A DNA stretch of 64,000 nucleotides from UBA6623 sp965226435 (GCA_965226435.1 CBDDCY010000007.1:62001-126000); one strand, 5' to 3'. Shown: positions 33,702 through 44,566, numbered from the stretch's first letter. Made by a program: numbers and translations. The notes: generated by a model not told the origin, from the letters alone.

Positions 33702-36700
33702 ATGCACCCCCGGTTGTTGTTTCGCGCGGCGTTGCTGCTGGTTGTTGCCGCAGTCACGGCCCCGGCGCAGCAGCTCTCCGGCAGCATCGAGGGCAACGTA
33801 GTCGATCCGCTCGGCGCGGCCGTTCCCGACGCTTCCCTGAGCGCCCTCCACGACGAAACCAATACTCTCTACGAGACGAAAACCTCGGCGAGCGGGCAAT
33901 TCCGCATCCCTAACGCGCGGCTGGGTTCCTACACGGTTCGCACCGAGGCCGAGGGTTTCAAGCGCTCGGTCGTGACAGGGGTGCTCGTTGAGGTGGGAGG
34001 CGCGGCCGGGCTTCGCATCTCGCTCGAAGTCGGCGAGTTGCGCTTCGAGGTCACCGTCACCGCCGACGCCGTCCAAGCCGTCATCAACTCACTCGACGCC
34101 GAACTCAGCACGACGGTCGATAATCGCCGCGTGCTGGAGTTACCCCTCAACGGACGTAACGCCGCCGAGCTGGCCATGCAGCAAGCCGGTGTCTACTATG
34201 AACGCGCGCCCAATGGGCAGGGCGACAAGTTTTTCATCCACGGACAACGTCACCGCTCGATCCAGATTTTGCTCGACGGCATCGACACCCAAGACAACTA
34301 CATCAAAGCCTCGTCGATCATGATCGACCAGCCGTTGCTGGCCTTGGCGGCGGAGAACGTGCAGGAGTTCAAGGTCGTCACCGGCATCGCTTCGGCTGAA
34401 TACAGCCGCGGCGGCGCGTCGATCAGCGCCGTCACGCGCTCGGGCGGCAACCAGTTTCACGGCTCGCTGTTTGCGTTCAACCGCAACGATGTTTTCAGCG
34501 CCAACGACTTTTTCAACAACAGTTCCGGGGTCGGAACTCCGCGGCTCAACCGCAACCAGTTCGGCGGGCGCATCGGCGGGCCGATTCGCAAGAACCGCAC
34601 GTTTTTCTACCTCGGCTACCAACAGACCCGCCAGGTGAAAGGGATCTCGGAAAACCGCACCGTCTACACCGCCCCCGCGCGGCAAGGCGTTTTCCGTTAT
34701 CTCGACCGGCTTCAAAATACGCCGGCGAACGTCGCCGCCAACCCCGCCGCGGTTCACAGTGTTGACCTGCTGGGTTGCGGCCCCAGCGTCGCCGCCGTGC
34801 TCGACCGCGATTGCGTCGACCGGCGTTTCAACGGCGCCGACCCAACCTCGCTCGACCCTTTCATCACGGGGACTATCTTCGGCGTGATGCCGCTGCCGAA
34901 CAACACGGATACCGGCGACGGATTAAACACCGGGGGATTTCGATTCAACGCGAAATCGTCGTTGACAGAACACTTGCCGAGCGCCCGTTTTGATCACCGT
35001 TTCAGCGACCGGCACAGCTTCTACACCACGGCGAACTATGTCGACCGCGACATCGAGGGCGATTTCATCAACAATCGCCTGCCGGTCTATCCCAGCCTCG
35101 ACCCGATCGGTAGCCGCGTGACGCATTCGAAGGGATTCTCCGCCGCGCTGACATCGACCTTCACGCCCACGCTCGTCAATGAAGCACGCTTCGGTTTCCT
35201 CGGCGGCGAAAACGCTTTCTTGATCAACCAGCCTTTCGCAACGCCGTTTACGCTCAATCTCAATACGATTCGGGACCCCTATGATTGGGACGACAATGAC
35301 GACGTTCGCGACAATCGCACGCTGCACCTGCGCAATGTCACGAGTTGGATTCGCGGCAAACATCAAGTGAAATTCGGCGTCGAGTGGCGGCAGCGCTTTG
35401 TCGACCGCTACGATTTCGACCGCGTCAATGCTTTCGGAGCGATCGGCTTCGATGACAACGATACGCCCGACGCTTTCTCGTCGGGGGACCTCAATAGCCT
35501 GAGTGGCGCGGCAAGGATGAACTCCACCAATGGCGAGACGGCCCGCGACATGATCAACAATCTCACCGGCTTCATCGGCGAAGTCTTTTTGAACTACAAC
35601 GTCTCGAGCATCGACTCGGGCTTCGTTCCGCTGTTTCCCGAAAGGCGATCGTTCAAGAATCACGAGCTCGACTGGTTCGTCAACGACCGCTGGTACGTGC
35701 GCCCGAACTTGACGCTGAACGTGGGTTTGCGCTGGGAATACGCCCACCGTGCCGTATGAGGTCAACGGACTAGCGCTGGCGCCGGAGGGCGGCTTGGACG
35801 CGGTCTTCGGTGTGTCGGGTCGCTCGGGTTTTTTCAACCCGGGGACTTTCGCCGGCACGAGCTGCGACTCGCTGAGCGGGCTGCCGCGAGCGAAGACCAC
35901 CGCCAACGCCGTGGGGTTGATTCGCGACTGCGCGACCCGCTACCTGCCGGCGACCTCAAGCAACGGCCGACCACTTTGGAACGACGACCTCAACAACTTC
36001 GGCCCGGTGGTCAGCATCGCCTGGGACCCTTTCGGCGACGGCAAGACCTCGGTGCGCTCCGGTTTTCGAGTCAGCTACATCCAGGACCACTTCTCTCTGG
36101 TCGGTTTGAACCTCGACGACAACGAGGGCCTGGAAGTTCGCCAGTCTTGCGTGACCTCCGACGGCGAATGCCTCAGCAACCCGCGTCTGCTGCGCGATGT
36201 GATGAACGGCGGCTCGCCGCCCCTACCACCGACGCCCGCGTTTCAGTTGCCCGCCGCGCGCTCCATTCTCGACAGCTCGACGATCGACTTTCGGACCTTC
36301 GATCAGAATCTAAGGACCGACTACTACGCCGAATGGACATTAGGGATTTCCCGCGAGATTTTCGAGAACTGGGCGCTGGAGGTTCGCTATATCGGCAACC
36401 GCGGCATCAAGCTCAAACGCGCGGCCAATTACAACGAGATCAACGTCGATGCCCAAGACCCCGTAACCGGGCAGACGTTTCGCGACGCGTTCGTGAGAGC
36501 GCAGCACAACTTGGACTGCAACCGCGGCTCGGGAGGCGGCAGCACGTTTCTCGATTCGACCGGTGTCGACTGCATTCAACCAAATCCGCTGATGGCGGCA
36601 TTGGTCGCCAATGACGCCGGGCGTTTGGGGTCACGCAGCAGCTTAACGACGGCCCTGGAACGCAATGAAACCGGACAGTTAGTCCATCGGCTGACGCAAG

Positions 36701-37644
36701 GTGAGTTCTCGCGGCCCGGGTCGCGCCAAGGCCGCATTCGCGGCGGCAGCTTTTGGGGGCAGGTGCTCGACGGGCGATTCCCGGCCAACTTTTTCCAGGT
36801 CAATCCCTTTGTCGCCGACGCCCGCGTGCTGGTTAACGACAGCAGCTCCAACTACAACGCCCTCGAGGTCGAAGTGCGGCGGCGCTTCGCCGGCGGGTTC
36901 TCGTTTCAAAGTAGCTATACGTTCGGGCGCGCGATCGCGGACTTCGACGGCGACGAGAATTCGCTGTTGAACGCCGTGCGCCCCAGCTCGGTGCGCTACC
37001 CGCGTTCGACGCGCGGGGAGTTCGTCCCGCGGCACTTGTTCAAAACCAATTGGATCTACGAGCTGCCCATCGGTCCGGGCAAGGCGTTTCTCAACCAAAA
37101 GGGCGCGGCCGGCCGAATCGTCGGCGGTTGGCAATTCGGCGGCATCGTCAACTGGCGCGGCGGCAGGCCGTTGACGTTCATTTCACGAGTCGGGACGTTC
37201 CACCGTAACGCGGTTTCGATCTTGAATACCGTGAACCTGACCGAGAATCTCGACGCCGGCGAGTTGCGTGATCTGACGGGCCGCCGGGACGTGGGCGGCG
37301 GCGTCTTCTGGATCGATCCCTGTACGTCGTCTTTTCTCGGCGGGTCTTGCACGAGCGGTTCGCCCGAAGGTTTGCTCGAGCTTCCCGAACCGGGCGAATT
37401 AGGTCGGCTGGGAACCGGACTTCTCTTCGGGCCTCGGCGGTTTCTATTCGACTTCAGCCTGGCGAAGCGGACGCACGTCGGCGAGCACGCCGAGGTGGAA
37501 TTCCGCTGGGAAGTCTTCAACGCCTTCAATAACGTGAATTTCCACACGCCGCAATTCGACGTCACCAATTCCAATTTCGGTCAGATCACCCAGACGGTTT
37601 CCGAACCCCGCGTGATGCAATTCGCCTTGAAGGTGAATTTCTAG
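33702..37644 (+). CDS. TonB-dependent outer-membrane receptor, OAR-like, ~1310 aa, frameshifted
   Basis: Very large receptor with a signal peptide (MHPRLLFRAALLLVVAAVTA, then PAQQ) and a carboxypeptidase-regulatory-like N-terminal fold (GSIEGNVVDPLGAAVPDASL ... GSYTVRTEAEGF). A plug-like segment follows (VLELPLNGRNAAELAMQQAG), then a barrel with many alternating aromatic strands ending in FALKVNF, the terminal Phe typical of outer-membrane barrels. ATG 33702 is preferred over an upstream TTG because it has the AAGGAAG site and starts the signal peptide. The frame breaks at 35741-35760: it stops after GLRWEYAHRAV and resumes in the next frame as PYEVNGLALAPEGG. A single extra C in GCCCACC explains the break. 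The substrate is unknown; such receptors in Acidobacteriota are usually linked to polymer or iron-complex uptake. Confidence 0.85.
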
Positions 37645-37656
37645 CCGGCCCGTAAT

Positions 37657-37679
37657 TCCAAACCGAGCCGCGCGCGTCA
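37657..37679. repeat. 23-bp dispersed repeat, copy 1
   Basis: An exact copy of the sequence at 44544-44566; core AACCGAGCCGCGCGCGTCA. It starts 12 bp after the receptor stop codon. The second copy also lies just after a stop codon. Confidence 0.75.
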
Positions 37680-37737
37680 GCAAGCGGTGTCCGACGAAAC
37701 CCCTCGATCCGAAGGAAAGTAGTGGAAGCGTTGCGTC

Positions 37738-37760
37738 CCACGACCCGGCAGCGGTCGTGG
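37738..37760. terminator. Hairpin downstream of the receptor gene
   Basis: A perfect 8-bp stem, CCACGACC (37738-37745) and GGTCGTGG (37753-37760), with a 7-nt loop, about 95 bp after the receptor stop. No T-run follows, so termination is only suggested. Confidence 0.35.
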
Positions 37761-37774
37761 CAAGAACCAGCATC

Positions 37775-37945
37775 AAAGGGCGCCATTGGTTCCAGCTTGA
37801 GTGGGAAGGAGGCCGCTGGGACAGCGGAGGCGCGGCGTCCCTCCGCGTCGCCGTGCACGAACAATTGGGCCTGCGGTTAGAGGAGAGAAGCGCGCCGCTC
37901 CCCACCCTCGTCATCGACCAAGTCGAGAAACCCGCCGGGGACTAG
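37775..37945 (+). pseudogene. C-terminal remnant of a TIGR03435-type protein
   Basis: The frame ending at 37945 encodes WFQLEWEGGRWDSGGAASLR, then VAVHEQLGLRLEERSAPLP and TLVIDQVEKPAGD. This closely follows the end of TIGR03435 proteins (FxLxW ... LxxALxEQLGLxLExxxxPxxxLVIDxxEKPxxN), a family abundant in Acidobacteriota. There is no start codon with a ribosome site and no N-terminal part, so only the last ~55 codons survive. The break point with the hairpin region upstream is not defined. Confidence 0.6.
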
Positions 37946-38201
37946 AGAGATCAGGGCGAGTCACCACGACTCCTGCCGCCGGCCGCGCAAACCTCGTCCA
38001 ACGCCGCCCGCTCGGAAGACCGCACGGCTATTCCGAAAATCATCCATTGATTCAACCCGAACCTTCGGTTATTCTACTTCTGGCGGGAAGCGCAAAAGGA
38101 AATCTCGGGCCTGTGCGCGAGTTTGCTTGACCCTGCTCACCCGCCGGGATATGAGCGCTTTCCAATCACTACAATCGTCAATAGAAAGGGAGAAGAACGC
38201 T

Positions 38202-39340
38202 ATGGCAACCAGGAAGAAAGCGGCAAAAAGAGCGAGTTACAGAGCCACCGGTCCGGTGCTGACTCGGGGCAAACTGGGGTTCTGCTCGGCACCTGAGGTC
38301 CCCAAGAAGTGTTGCCGGCGGGGATCACCCCCAACCGCGCCTCTCTTATATTGAACAGCCGAAAGAAATGGGCAAACGGAACCCAGCTGCACTATTACTT
38401 CTTCCATAAGAACTCCGACGCCGCGTTCGTCGAACTGCAAGACGGCACGAGAGTTCGGCGGACATGGACGGCGACCGATATCCAAAAAAATGTAGCCCGA
38501 GCTGCGTTCGAGGTCTGGAAAGACGTGGGCCTTGGACTGGAGTTCACGGAAGTCAATTCGCGAGACGATGCCGAGATCCGTATCGGTTTCATGCAAGGAG
38601 ACGGTGCCTGGTCTTACGTCGGTCGAGACGTACTCCGAGCCGGCCGCAATGAACGGACCATGAATTTCGGCTGGAACATCCGCCACGACATAGATACGGC
38701 CGTACACGAAATCGGTCACACTCTGGGATTTCCGCACGAGCACCAGAACCCCAACGCCGGCATCGTGTGGAATGAAGATGCCGTGTTTGCCGACCTCGCC
38801 GGATCGCCCAATTTCTGGTCGCGCGACAAGACCTTCCACAACATTATCCGGAAGCTTTCATCCGCCGAAGTCGCCGGCTCGCCGTGGGATCACAATTCGA
38901 TCATGCATTACCCGTTCGGTCCGGGCCTGATCCAAGAACCCGAGGAGTTTCGAAACGGCCTGCAACCAGCCCCGGGCCTGTCGGACCGAGACCGGGCATG
39001 GATCGCCAAGTGGTACCCGCCGCTCAACCCGGAAATTCCCGAGCTGAAGGTGCTGCAATCCCGAACTCTCAACCTTGCCCCCGGCGAGCAGAAGAACTTC
39101 GTCGTCAAGCCGCCGGCGACGCGCGCTTACAACTTTAGAACCTTTGGCGCCTCCGACAGCGTCATGGTCCTGTTCGAGGAAGATGGCGAGAATCTTAGGT
39201 TCCTCACCGCCGACGACGACAGCGGCGAGGATACTAACGCGAGCTTCCGGATTCGACTTATCAAGGGAAGAACCTACGTCCTGCGTATCCGGCTGTATTG
39301 GAGCGACAGCTCCGGAGAAACCGCCGTGATGATGTGGTGA
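38202..39340 (+). CDS. Zinc metalloprotease (M12/astacin-like) with C-terminal domain, probable frameshift near 38308
   Basis: The protease core has VHEIGHTLGFPHEH, the HExxHxxGFxHE zinc-binding signature, preceded by NGTQLHYYFFHKNS and followed by SIMHYPFGPG (Met-turn). A ~100-residue C-terminal domain follows (ELKVLQSRTLNLAPGEQKNF and on). ATG 38202 (MATRKKAAKRASYRATGPVL) has an AAAGGGAG site and reads CSAPEVPKK. The metalloprotease frame begins only at a GTG near 38309 (VLPAGITPNRASLILNS). Joining the two frames needs one added base near AAGAAG, so a frameshift is likely; the GTG alone would be a weak start. No signal peptide is seen. Confidence 0.78.
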
Positions 39341-39433
39341 CCGCCGCGATATGGGGCATCAGGCTGCCCTCGATAAGCCTGCGAATTGCAATGTAGGGGG
39401 GGCGGCCGTCGAGGATGAAGCGCCCCCCGGCCC

Positions 39434-40387
39434 TCACCCCTTCGCCAACAACTCCCGAAACGTCGAGGGCAAAACGTTCCCGCCGCTCAAAATACAAACC
39501 ACATCCTGGTCCGCGCGGCCAACCTTACCGGCGCGAAGCGCGGCGACAGCGACAGCCCCGCCCGGCTCGGCGACCACTTTCTGCTGCTCGGCCAGATAAC
39601 GCACCGCCGCCGCGATCTCGTCCTCGTCGACCGCGACCACATCGTCCGCCAGACGCTCGACAATCCGCAAACCCCGTTCCCCGGGGCAAGCCACGACCAG
39701 TGCATCGGCGAGCGTCGGCGCAACGTTCACCGTCACCGGCCGTCCCGCGGCGAGCGACTCTTTCATTGACGGGTTCGCCGCCGGTTGCACGCCAAAAACG
39801 CGGCACCCGGGTCGCTCCTGCTTGAGGGCCGACGCGATGCCTCCGATCAACCCGCCCCCGCTGATCGGAACCACGACCGTGAAATCGCCGTCGAGATCGT
39901 CGAGCAACTCCAGCCCGATCGTCCCGTCGCCGGCGATCGTTTCATCCGAATCATAGGGATGCAACAACAAACGCCCGGTTTCCTGTTGAACCCGAAACGT
40001 CGTATCCCAGCGGTCTTGGAACGTGTTCTCGCATAGCACGACCTCGCCGCCGTACTGCTCGGTCCGCTCGCGCTTGAAGGGCGACGAATTCTTCATCATC
40101 ACGATCCGCGCGCTCACGCCGAGTTCGCGGGCCGCGTAGGCCGTCGCCTGCGCGAAGTTCCCCGACGACGACGTCACCACGCCCGCCCGCCGAGCCTGAT
40201 CGAGATTACCGAGAATGCTGTTGAAAGCCGGACGCGCCTTGAACGCCCCGGTCGGTTGCTGCGATTCGAGCTTCAACCAAACCCGCCGCCCCAAATCGCG
40301 GCTCAGCGCGTCAGAGAGGACCAGCGGAGAGGGCCGCAAGTAATCGGCCAGGCGTCGCCGCGCGTCGCGAATCGCTTCGAGTGTCAT
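39434..40387 (-). CDS. Threonine/serine dehydratase (PLP, fold II), 317 aa
   Basis: Converts threonine or serine to the keto acid and ammonia. It has the Lys-PLP motif TGAFKARPAF (usual form SFKxRGA), the phosphate-binding SSGNFAQATAY and the glycine loop PISGGGLIGGIAS, and an end typical of the family (CILSGGNVLPSTF). At 317 aa there is no regulatory ACT domain, so it is a catabolic or unregulated form rather than full-length IlvA. The His/Ser preference is not evident. Confidence 0.88.
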   Translation of the reverse strand: MTLEAIRDARRRLADYLRPSPLVLSDALSRDLGRRVWLKLESQQPTGAFKARPAFNSILGNLDQARRAGVVTSSSGNFAQATAYAARELGVSARIVMMKNSSPFKRERTEQYGGEVVLCENTFQDRWDTTFRVQQETGRLLLHPYDSDETIAGDGTIGLELLDDLDGDFTVVVPISGGGLIGGIASALKQERPGCRVFGVQPAANPSMKESLAAGRPVTVNVAPTLADALVVACPGERGLRIVERLADDVVAVDEDEIAAAVRYLAEQQKVVAEPGGAVAVAALRAGKVGRADQDVVCILSGGNVLPSTFRELLAKG

Positions 40388-40432
40388 AAATTCCAGGGTC
40401 CAAGAAGCAACAAGCCTCCACTACGACCGCAC

Positions 40433-42805
40433 CTACGACCGCACCCGCAAAAACAGATAAGCCCCCGTCAACCCGAATATCGCCCCCGGCGCCCAAGCCG
40501 CCACCGCCGGACTCAACTGCCCCGCCCGCCCGAGTTGTTCAAACAGCGCATTGGCCGCGTAATAAGCAGTCGCCAAACCAATGCTGAGCGCCACCCCGGT
40601 CAGCGCCCCGCGATGCCCCGCCACGAGCGAAAAGGGAATCGCCAAAACCGCCATGCTCACGGCAAACAGCGGGAACGCCAGTTTTTTATGCCATTGCACC
40701 TGCAGCCGCACGGTATCAAAACCGCTTTGCGTCAGGTCAGTGATGTAGGCCCGCAGCTCGCGCCAGTTCATTTGCTGGTGCTGGCGTTCTTCCTTGAGGA
40801 AATAGCCCGGCTCTTCCTCGAGATCGGCGAAAGGTCGCTCGTCGAACTCCTCGAAACGCAGCACCCGATTGCCGTCAATCTCCCGCACCCAACCGTTTTC
40901 AAAAACCCAAGCACCCGCGGAATCATCCCAGTGCGCCCGATCGGCGGCTATGTGGCGCACAAGCTGGAAACTCTCGTCGTCGAAATCGTAGACATTGATC
41001 TTCGCGAAAGCCTTTTCCTGTGAATCGAAAAAGCGGTGGTGGTAGATGCGTTCGCCCTTGCCGAACATCCAACGCCGATCAGGCCTGAGGAAAGTCCGCA
41101 CCGGCCGCCCCTTGATCTCGTCGCGAATCGCGTCTTGCTTGCGATTGGTTTCCGGCAGATAGTAATAGTCGAGCGCGAACAGCAAGCCGCTCATGATCGT
41201 CGCCGCCGCCAAGATCGGCGCCGCCAGCCGATAGAGACTCACGCCGCAGGCCTTAAACGCCGTCAGCTCCTGATGTTTCCCGAGAATTCCGAAACACACC
41301 AGCGTCCCCACCAGCACGCACAGCGGAGCCGTCTCGTACACCAAAAACGGCGTCAGATAGTAGACATAAGGGATGAACAGCCCCAACTTGTCGCGATCAA
41401 GCATATCGCTGAGCAGTTCGAAAAAGCTAAACACGAACCAGATCATCACGAACGAGGCCACCAGCACCAGCAGATAGAAAAGGAACGCTCGCAACACATA
41501 GCGGTCAACAATCCGAAACGTGAGAGAACCCTCGGCCGCGACACCCAGGCCGCGCACCCGCCGGCCGCGCCGTGCCGCGGCCCCGCCGCCATTCGCTGCC
41601 GCGCCCTGCCCGTTTTCCTTGCGCAGCCTCGCGGCCAGGCCCGCGAACCAACCGCCGATCGCCGCCGTGACATCGCGTCGGTTCGGTGCATCGAGTTGAA
41701 ACAGCAGCCAAGCGCCCGCCGCCGCGAAGACGAGGTTGGCCATCCAAATCGCCGGCCCCACCGCGAGAACTTCCGTCTTCGCCAGCGCGATGCCGCCGAG
41801 CTGAATCATGTAGTAGACAAACACCAGCAGCAGGCTGAAGACCACGCCCATCGACTTGCCCGCGCGCCGCGATGAAATCGCCAAGGGAACGCCCACCATC
41901 GGCAACACAAAGCAGGCGATCGGCACCGCGAACCTCTGCTGCAACTCGATCGCGGCGTCAATCTTCTTTTCGCCGACCTGAGAACGCGAGATCAGCTCCG
42001 CGGTCGAGGCCTGCTGGAAAGGCTGCTTGCCGAGTTCCGGCGCTTCGGCGTCGGATTGAAGCACTTGATCGTTTTCGTGAAATTCGAAACTGTGATATTG
42101 GGTCGCGTCGTGCGACTGCTCGTACGTGCAGGCGTGCGGCAGCCGAAGCTGCAAACGATTCTGCTCCGGACGCGGCACCACCATCGCCTCTTCGGCCACG
42201 GTAATGCGAGGGCCGTCGACCGCCGCGTTGGCGCCGCCAAACGACCCGCGGATTTCCGGCGCTCGCTCGTCGGCGATAAACACCCCTTTCCAACGAACCA
42301 CCGGCCCGGGAATCACGTCGCGCACATAGAGAATCGTGTTCGGGAAAGTCTCAATGAAGACCCGCGGCTGCACTTCGGCGCTGGCCTGTGAGATCTTCAA
42401 AGACTCGGCGATCTTCTTCTGCTGTTGCAGCGCCAGCGGGTTGTAATAGATCGTCGTCGCGGCGCAAATCACGCCCCCAACCAGCGCCAACGCCGCGACC
42501 GGACCCATCAGCCGGCGGCCCGGAATGCCCGCCGCTCGCATCGCGATGATCTCGCCGTCGCTCGAAACACGCCCCAGCCCAACCAACACTCCAATCAGCA
42601 CGCCGATCGGAATCGTGAAACGCAGCGCCTGCGGCACGGCCAGCAAAAAGAGGTAGACGACATCCTCGGCCGAGCCGCTGGGGCGGATCAACAGTTCCAT
42701 CAGCAGACCGACCGACTTGAGGAACAAGACGAAGGTGAACAGCAGCGTACCGATCAGCGAGCTGACGATGACTTCGCGAAGAATGTAGCGAAAAAGAATG
42801 GGCAC
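40433..42805 (-). CDS. Fused LptF-LptG lipopolysaccharide export permease, 790 aa
   Basis: Two YjgP/YjgQ domains in one chain. The first (residues ~1-370) starts MPILFRYILREVIVSSLIGT and has the typical cytoplasmic ALRFTIPIGVLIGVLVGLGR and the RAAGIP loop. After a Gly/Ala/Arg linker (NGGGAAARRGRRVRGLG) the second starts RIVDRYVLRAFLFYLLVLVA, contains TAFKACGVSLYRL, and ends in membrane helices. Normally LptF and LptG are separate ~360-aa proteins forming the LptB2FG exporter that pulls LPS out of the inner membrane. The start is GTG. Either half may be the LptF equivalent; the order suggests F then G. Confidence 0.88.
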   Translation of the reverse strand: MPILFRYILREVIVSSLIGTLLFTFVLFLKSVGLLMELLIRPSGSAEDVVYLFLLAVPQALRFTIPIGVLIGVLVGLGRVSSDGEIIAMRAAGIPGRRLMGPVAALALVGGVICAATTIYYNPLALQQQKKIAESLKISQASAEVQPRVFIETFPNTILYVRDVIPGPVVRWKGVFIADERAPEIRGSFGGANAAVDGPRITVAEEAMVVPRPEQNRLQLRLPHACTYEQSHDATQYHSFEFHENDQVLQSDAEAPELGKQPFQQASTAELISRSQVGEKKIDAAIELQQRFAVPIACFVLPMVGVPLAISSRRAGKSMGVVFSLLLVFVYYMIQLGGIALAKTEVLAVGPAIWMANLVFAAAGAWLLFQLDAPNRRDVTAAIGGWFAGLAARLRKENGQGAAANGGGAAARRGRRVRGLGVAAEGSLTFRIVDRYVLRAFLFYLLVLVASFVMIWFVFSFFELLSDMLDRDKLGLFIPYVYYLTPFLVYETAPLCVLVGTLVCFGILGKHQELTAFKACGVSLYRLAAPILAAATIMSGLLFALDYYYLPETNRKQDAIRDEIKGRPVRTFLRPDRRWMFGKGERIYHHRFFDSQEKAFAKINVYDFDDESFQLVRHIAADRAHWDDSAGAWVFENGWVREIDGNRVLRFEEFDERPFADLEEEPGYFLKEERQHQQMNWRELRAYITDLTQSGFDTVRLQVQWHKKLAFPLFAVSMAVLAIPFSLVAGHRGALTGVALSIGLATAYYAANALFEQLGRAGQLSPAVAAWAPGAIFGLTGAYLFLRVRS

Positions 42806-42946
42806 GGGAGGTTCAAGGCTTCCGAGTCCGAGCGCCCCGGAGAGTATCCCAAAGTCTAGCGCAGAGCCCGCTCACTCGGCCCGGAACCGTGTCGGAGATC
42901 AGACAAGACCCGAGCGGCGGGCGGGGCGGGCCTTCGGCGCGTGCGG

Positions 42947-43630
42947 CTAGTCCGAAGCGGTAATCACACGCCTCCACATGCGCTTGCGTTCCTTGCTGAG
43001 ACGCAACGCTCGATGAAAGCTCCAATTGTCAAATGCGTCGCCGTCCGCCGAGCGGTCAAGGGGCTCGATCTCCGCCGGGCGGAGCCCTGCCAGCGAAGCT
43101 GCTTGCCACCTGCGGACCTCGAACCCGCCCATGGAGGTTGCCACTGTCGCCCTTCCTCGATGTATCGCCAGACGCAGCCCCGGCCGATCGACCGAACAGT
43201 CAAAGCGATAGCGGCCCGTTCGGCTGATATGCACGACAACATCGCCACATTCCACCGAAAGAGAGTCTAGCTCCGGCTCTCTATAGAAGGTTCTTCGAGC
43301 GGCATAGACATGGATGACGGCCGATCCCTCACCAATCCGCACGCGCACGTCGGCAAGATCATTCGATAGAAGCTGCAATTCGCTGTCATGATCCAACCAA
43401 AGTAGCGCCATCGGACCCAGCAGAATTTCCGCTCGCCCGTCCGCGGCCTGCAACGTGCTGCCGGGACGCAGCATCGGGAATCGCCACCCGTCCATGCGTA
43501 GTTCTTTCTTGTCGAGCACGATGGCCCCCTCGATGTAGTGCACCAGGCCGGCTTTGGTCGCAATCGCAATCTGCGCGCCCGCGCCACGCGCGATCAACAA
43601 CAGCAGGAGCAACAACGGTATCTTGTGCAA
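42947..43630 (-). CDS. Exported FecR-like protein, 227 aa
   Basis: Signal peptide MHKIPLLLLLLLIARGAGA, then a FecR-type beta domain (ATKAGLVHYIEGAIVLDKKE, LRPGSTLQAADGRAEILLGP, VECGDVVVHISRTGRYRFD). Such stand-alone exported FecR-like proteins are common in Acidobacteriota and often act outside the signalling role of classical FecR; the exact role is unknown. The C-terminus is Arg-rich. There is no neighbouring sigma factor or receptor, so a regulatory role cannot be claimed. Confidence 0.65.
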   Translation of the reverse strand: MHKIPLLLLLLLIARGAGAQIAIATKAGLVHYIEGAIVLDKKELRMDGWRFPMLRPGSTLQAADGRAEILLGPMALLWLDHDSELQLLSNDLADVRVRIGEGSAVIHVYAARRTFYREPELDSLSVECGDVVVHISRTGRYRFDCSVDRPGLRLAIHRGRATVATSMGGFEVRRWQAASLAGLRPAEIEPLDRSADGDAFDNWSFHRALRLSKERKRMWRRVITASD

Positions 43631-43878
43631 ATTTCCCCCCTTTGGGCTGTCATACGTGATACCGTAAAAGCTCTGTTACTTGCAATAGCCCATTTGGGCT
43701 AGTACGAAAAGCCCCGCCGAGAATCCGAATCATGGTGCGCTCGTGTCCATAAGACGAACCCCGGCGCCGGCGCCCCGCCGCTAATTCCGGCAAGCAATCC
43801 GCAGGTCGTTTTTCGCAGGGAGTGGACGTGCGGCAATTGCTCTAACTTGGACAGGCCCGACGGGATAGGTAAGAGCTG
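43631..43878. promoter_or_regulatory. Divergent intergenic region between FecR-like gene and glpQ-like gene
   Basis: Contains AGCCC-ATTT-GGGCT at about 43686-43699, a 5-bp stem hairpin or operator, and a GGTAAGAG-like site before ATG 43879. No clear promoter hexamers. Confidence 0.35.
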
Positions 43879-44541
43879 ATGGGAGACTTTTTAATCCTCG
43901 GACACCGCGGAGCGGACCAGCTGCCGGAGAACACGGTCCCCAGCTTTCAAAAGGCCTTGGACTTAGGCGCGGGCGGGTTCGAACTCGACGTGCGACAGAC
44001 CGCCGACGACAAGTTGGTCGTCGTTCACGGCTCCGTTGTCGGTACGCTGGCGGTGCGGGCAAGCGCCTACGAGCAGATCCGAAAACTTCCCGACGGTTTC
44101 GAGATTCCTCTGCTGGAAGAAGTATTGAAAAAGTTCGGCCGCCAGGCCTTTCTCGATATCGAGCTCAAGACGCCCGGTTTCGAGCAAGCCGCGGTGGACC
44201 TGATTCGCGAGCACTGCGACCCGGCGAAGGTTCTCGTCTCCGGGTTTCATCCCGAAGCGCTGACGAAGGTCTACGAGCTGTTCCCGGAAATCGAGCTGGG
44301 CTTCATCTACAACCGCACCCAAGATGAAGAAACGCGGCACAATTGCCCGGTCGACGTCGTCAAGCCGCAATTCCGATTGGCGTCGCGCGAACTCATCGCG
44401 GAAGTTCACGACGAAGGCTTGCGCGTCATTCCCTGGACGGTCAACGACGAGAGTGAGATGAAGCGATTAATCAATCTCGGCGTCGACGGCATCATCAGCG
44501 ACTTCCCCGAAAAGGTCGCCGAAGTCGCCCGCCCGGCCTAA
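43879..44541 (+). CDS. Glycerophosphodiester phosphodiesterase, 220 aa
   Basis: Hydrolyses glycerophosphodiesters to glycerol-3-phosphate. It has the conserved HRGADQLPENT start (metal-binding Glu), FELDVRQTADDKLVVVHGS with the second metal ligands, DIELKT and a C-terminal VIPWTVNDESEM then GVDGIISDFP. No signal peptide, so it is cytoplasmic. A GGTAAGAG-like site precedes the ATG. It ends four bases before the second copy of the 23-bp repeat. Confidence 0.9.
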   Translation: MGDFLILGHRGADQLPENTVPSFQKALDLGAGGFELDVRQTADDKLVVVHGSVVGTLAVRASAYEQIRKLPDGFEIPLLEEVLKKFGRQAFLDIELKTPGFEQAAVDLIREHCDPAKVLVSGFHPEALTKVYELFPEIELGFIYNRTQDEETRHNCPVDVVKPQFRLASRELIAEVHDEGLRVIPWTVNDESEMKRLINLGVDGIISDFPEKVAEVARPA

Positions 44542-44543
44542 CG

Positions 44544-44566
44544 TCCAAACCGAGCCGCGCGCGTCA
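44544..44566. repeat. 23-bp dispersed repeat, copy 2
   Basis: Identical to 37657-37679, including the core CCGAGCCGCGCGCGTCA. It begins immediately after the stop of the glycerophosphodiesterase gene. Confidence 0.75.
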
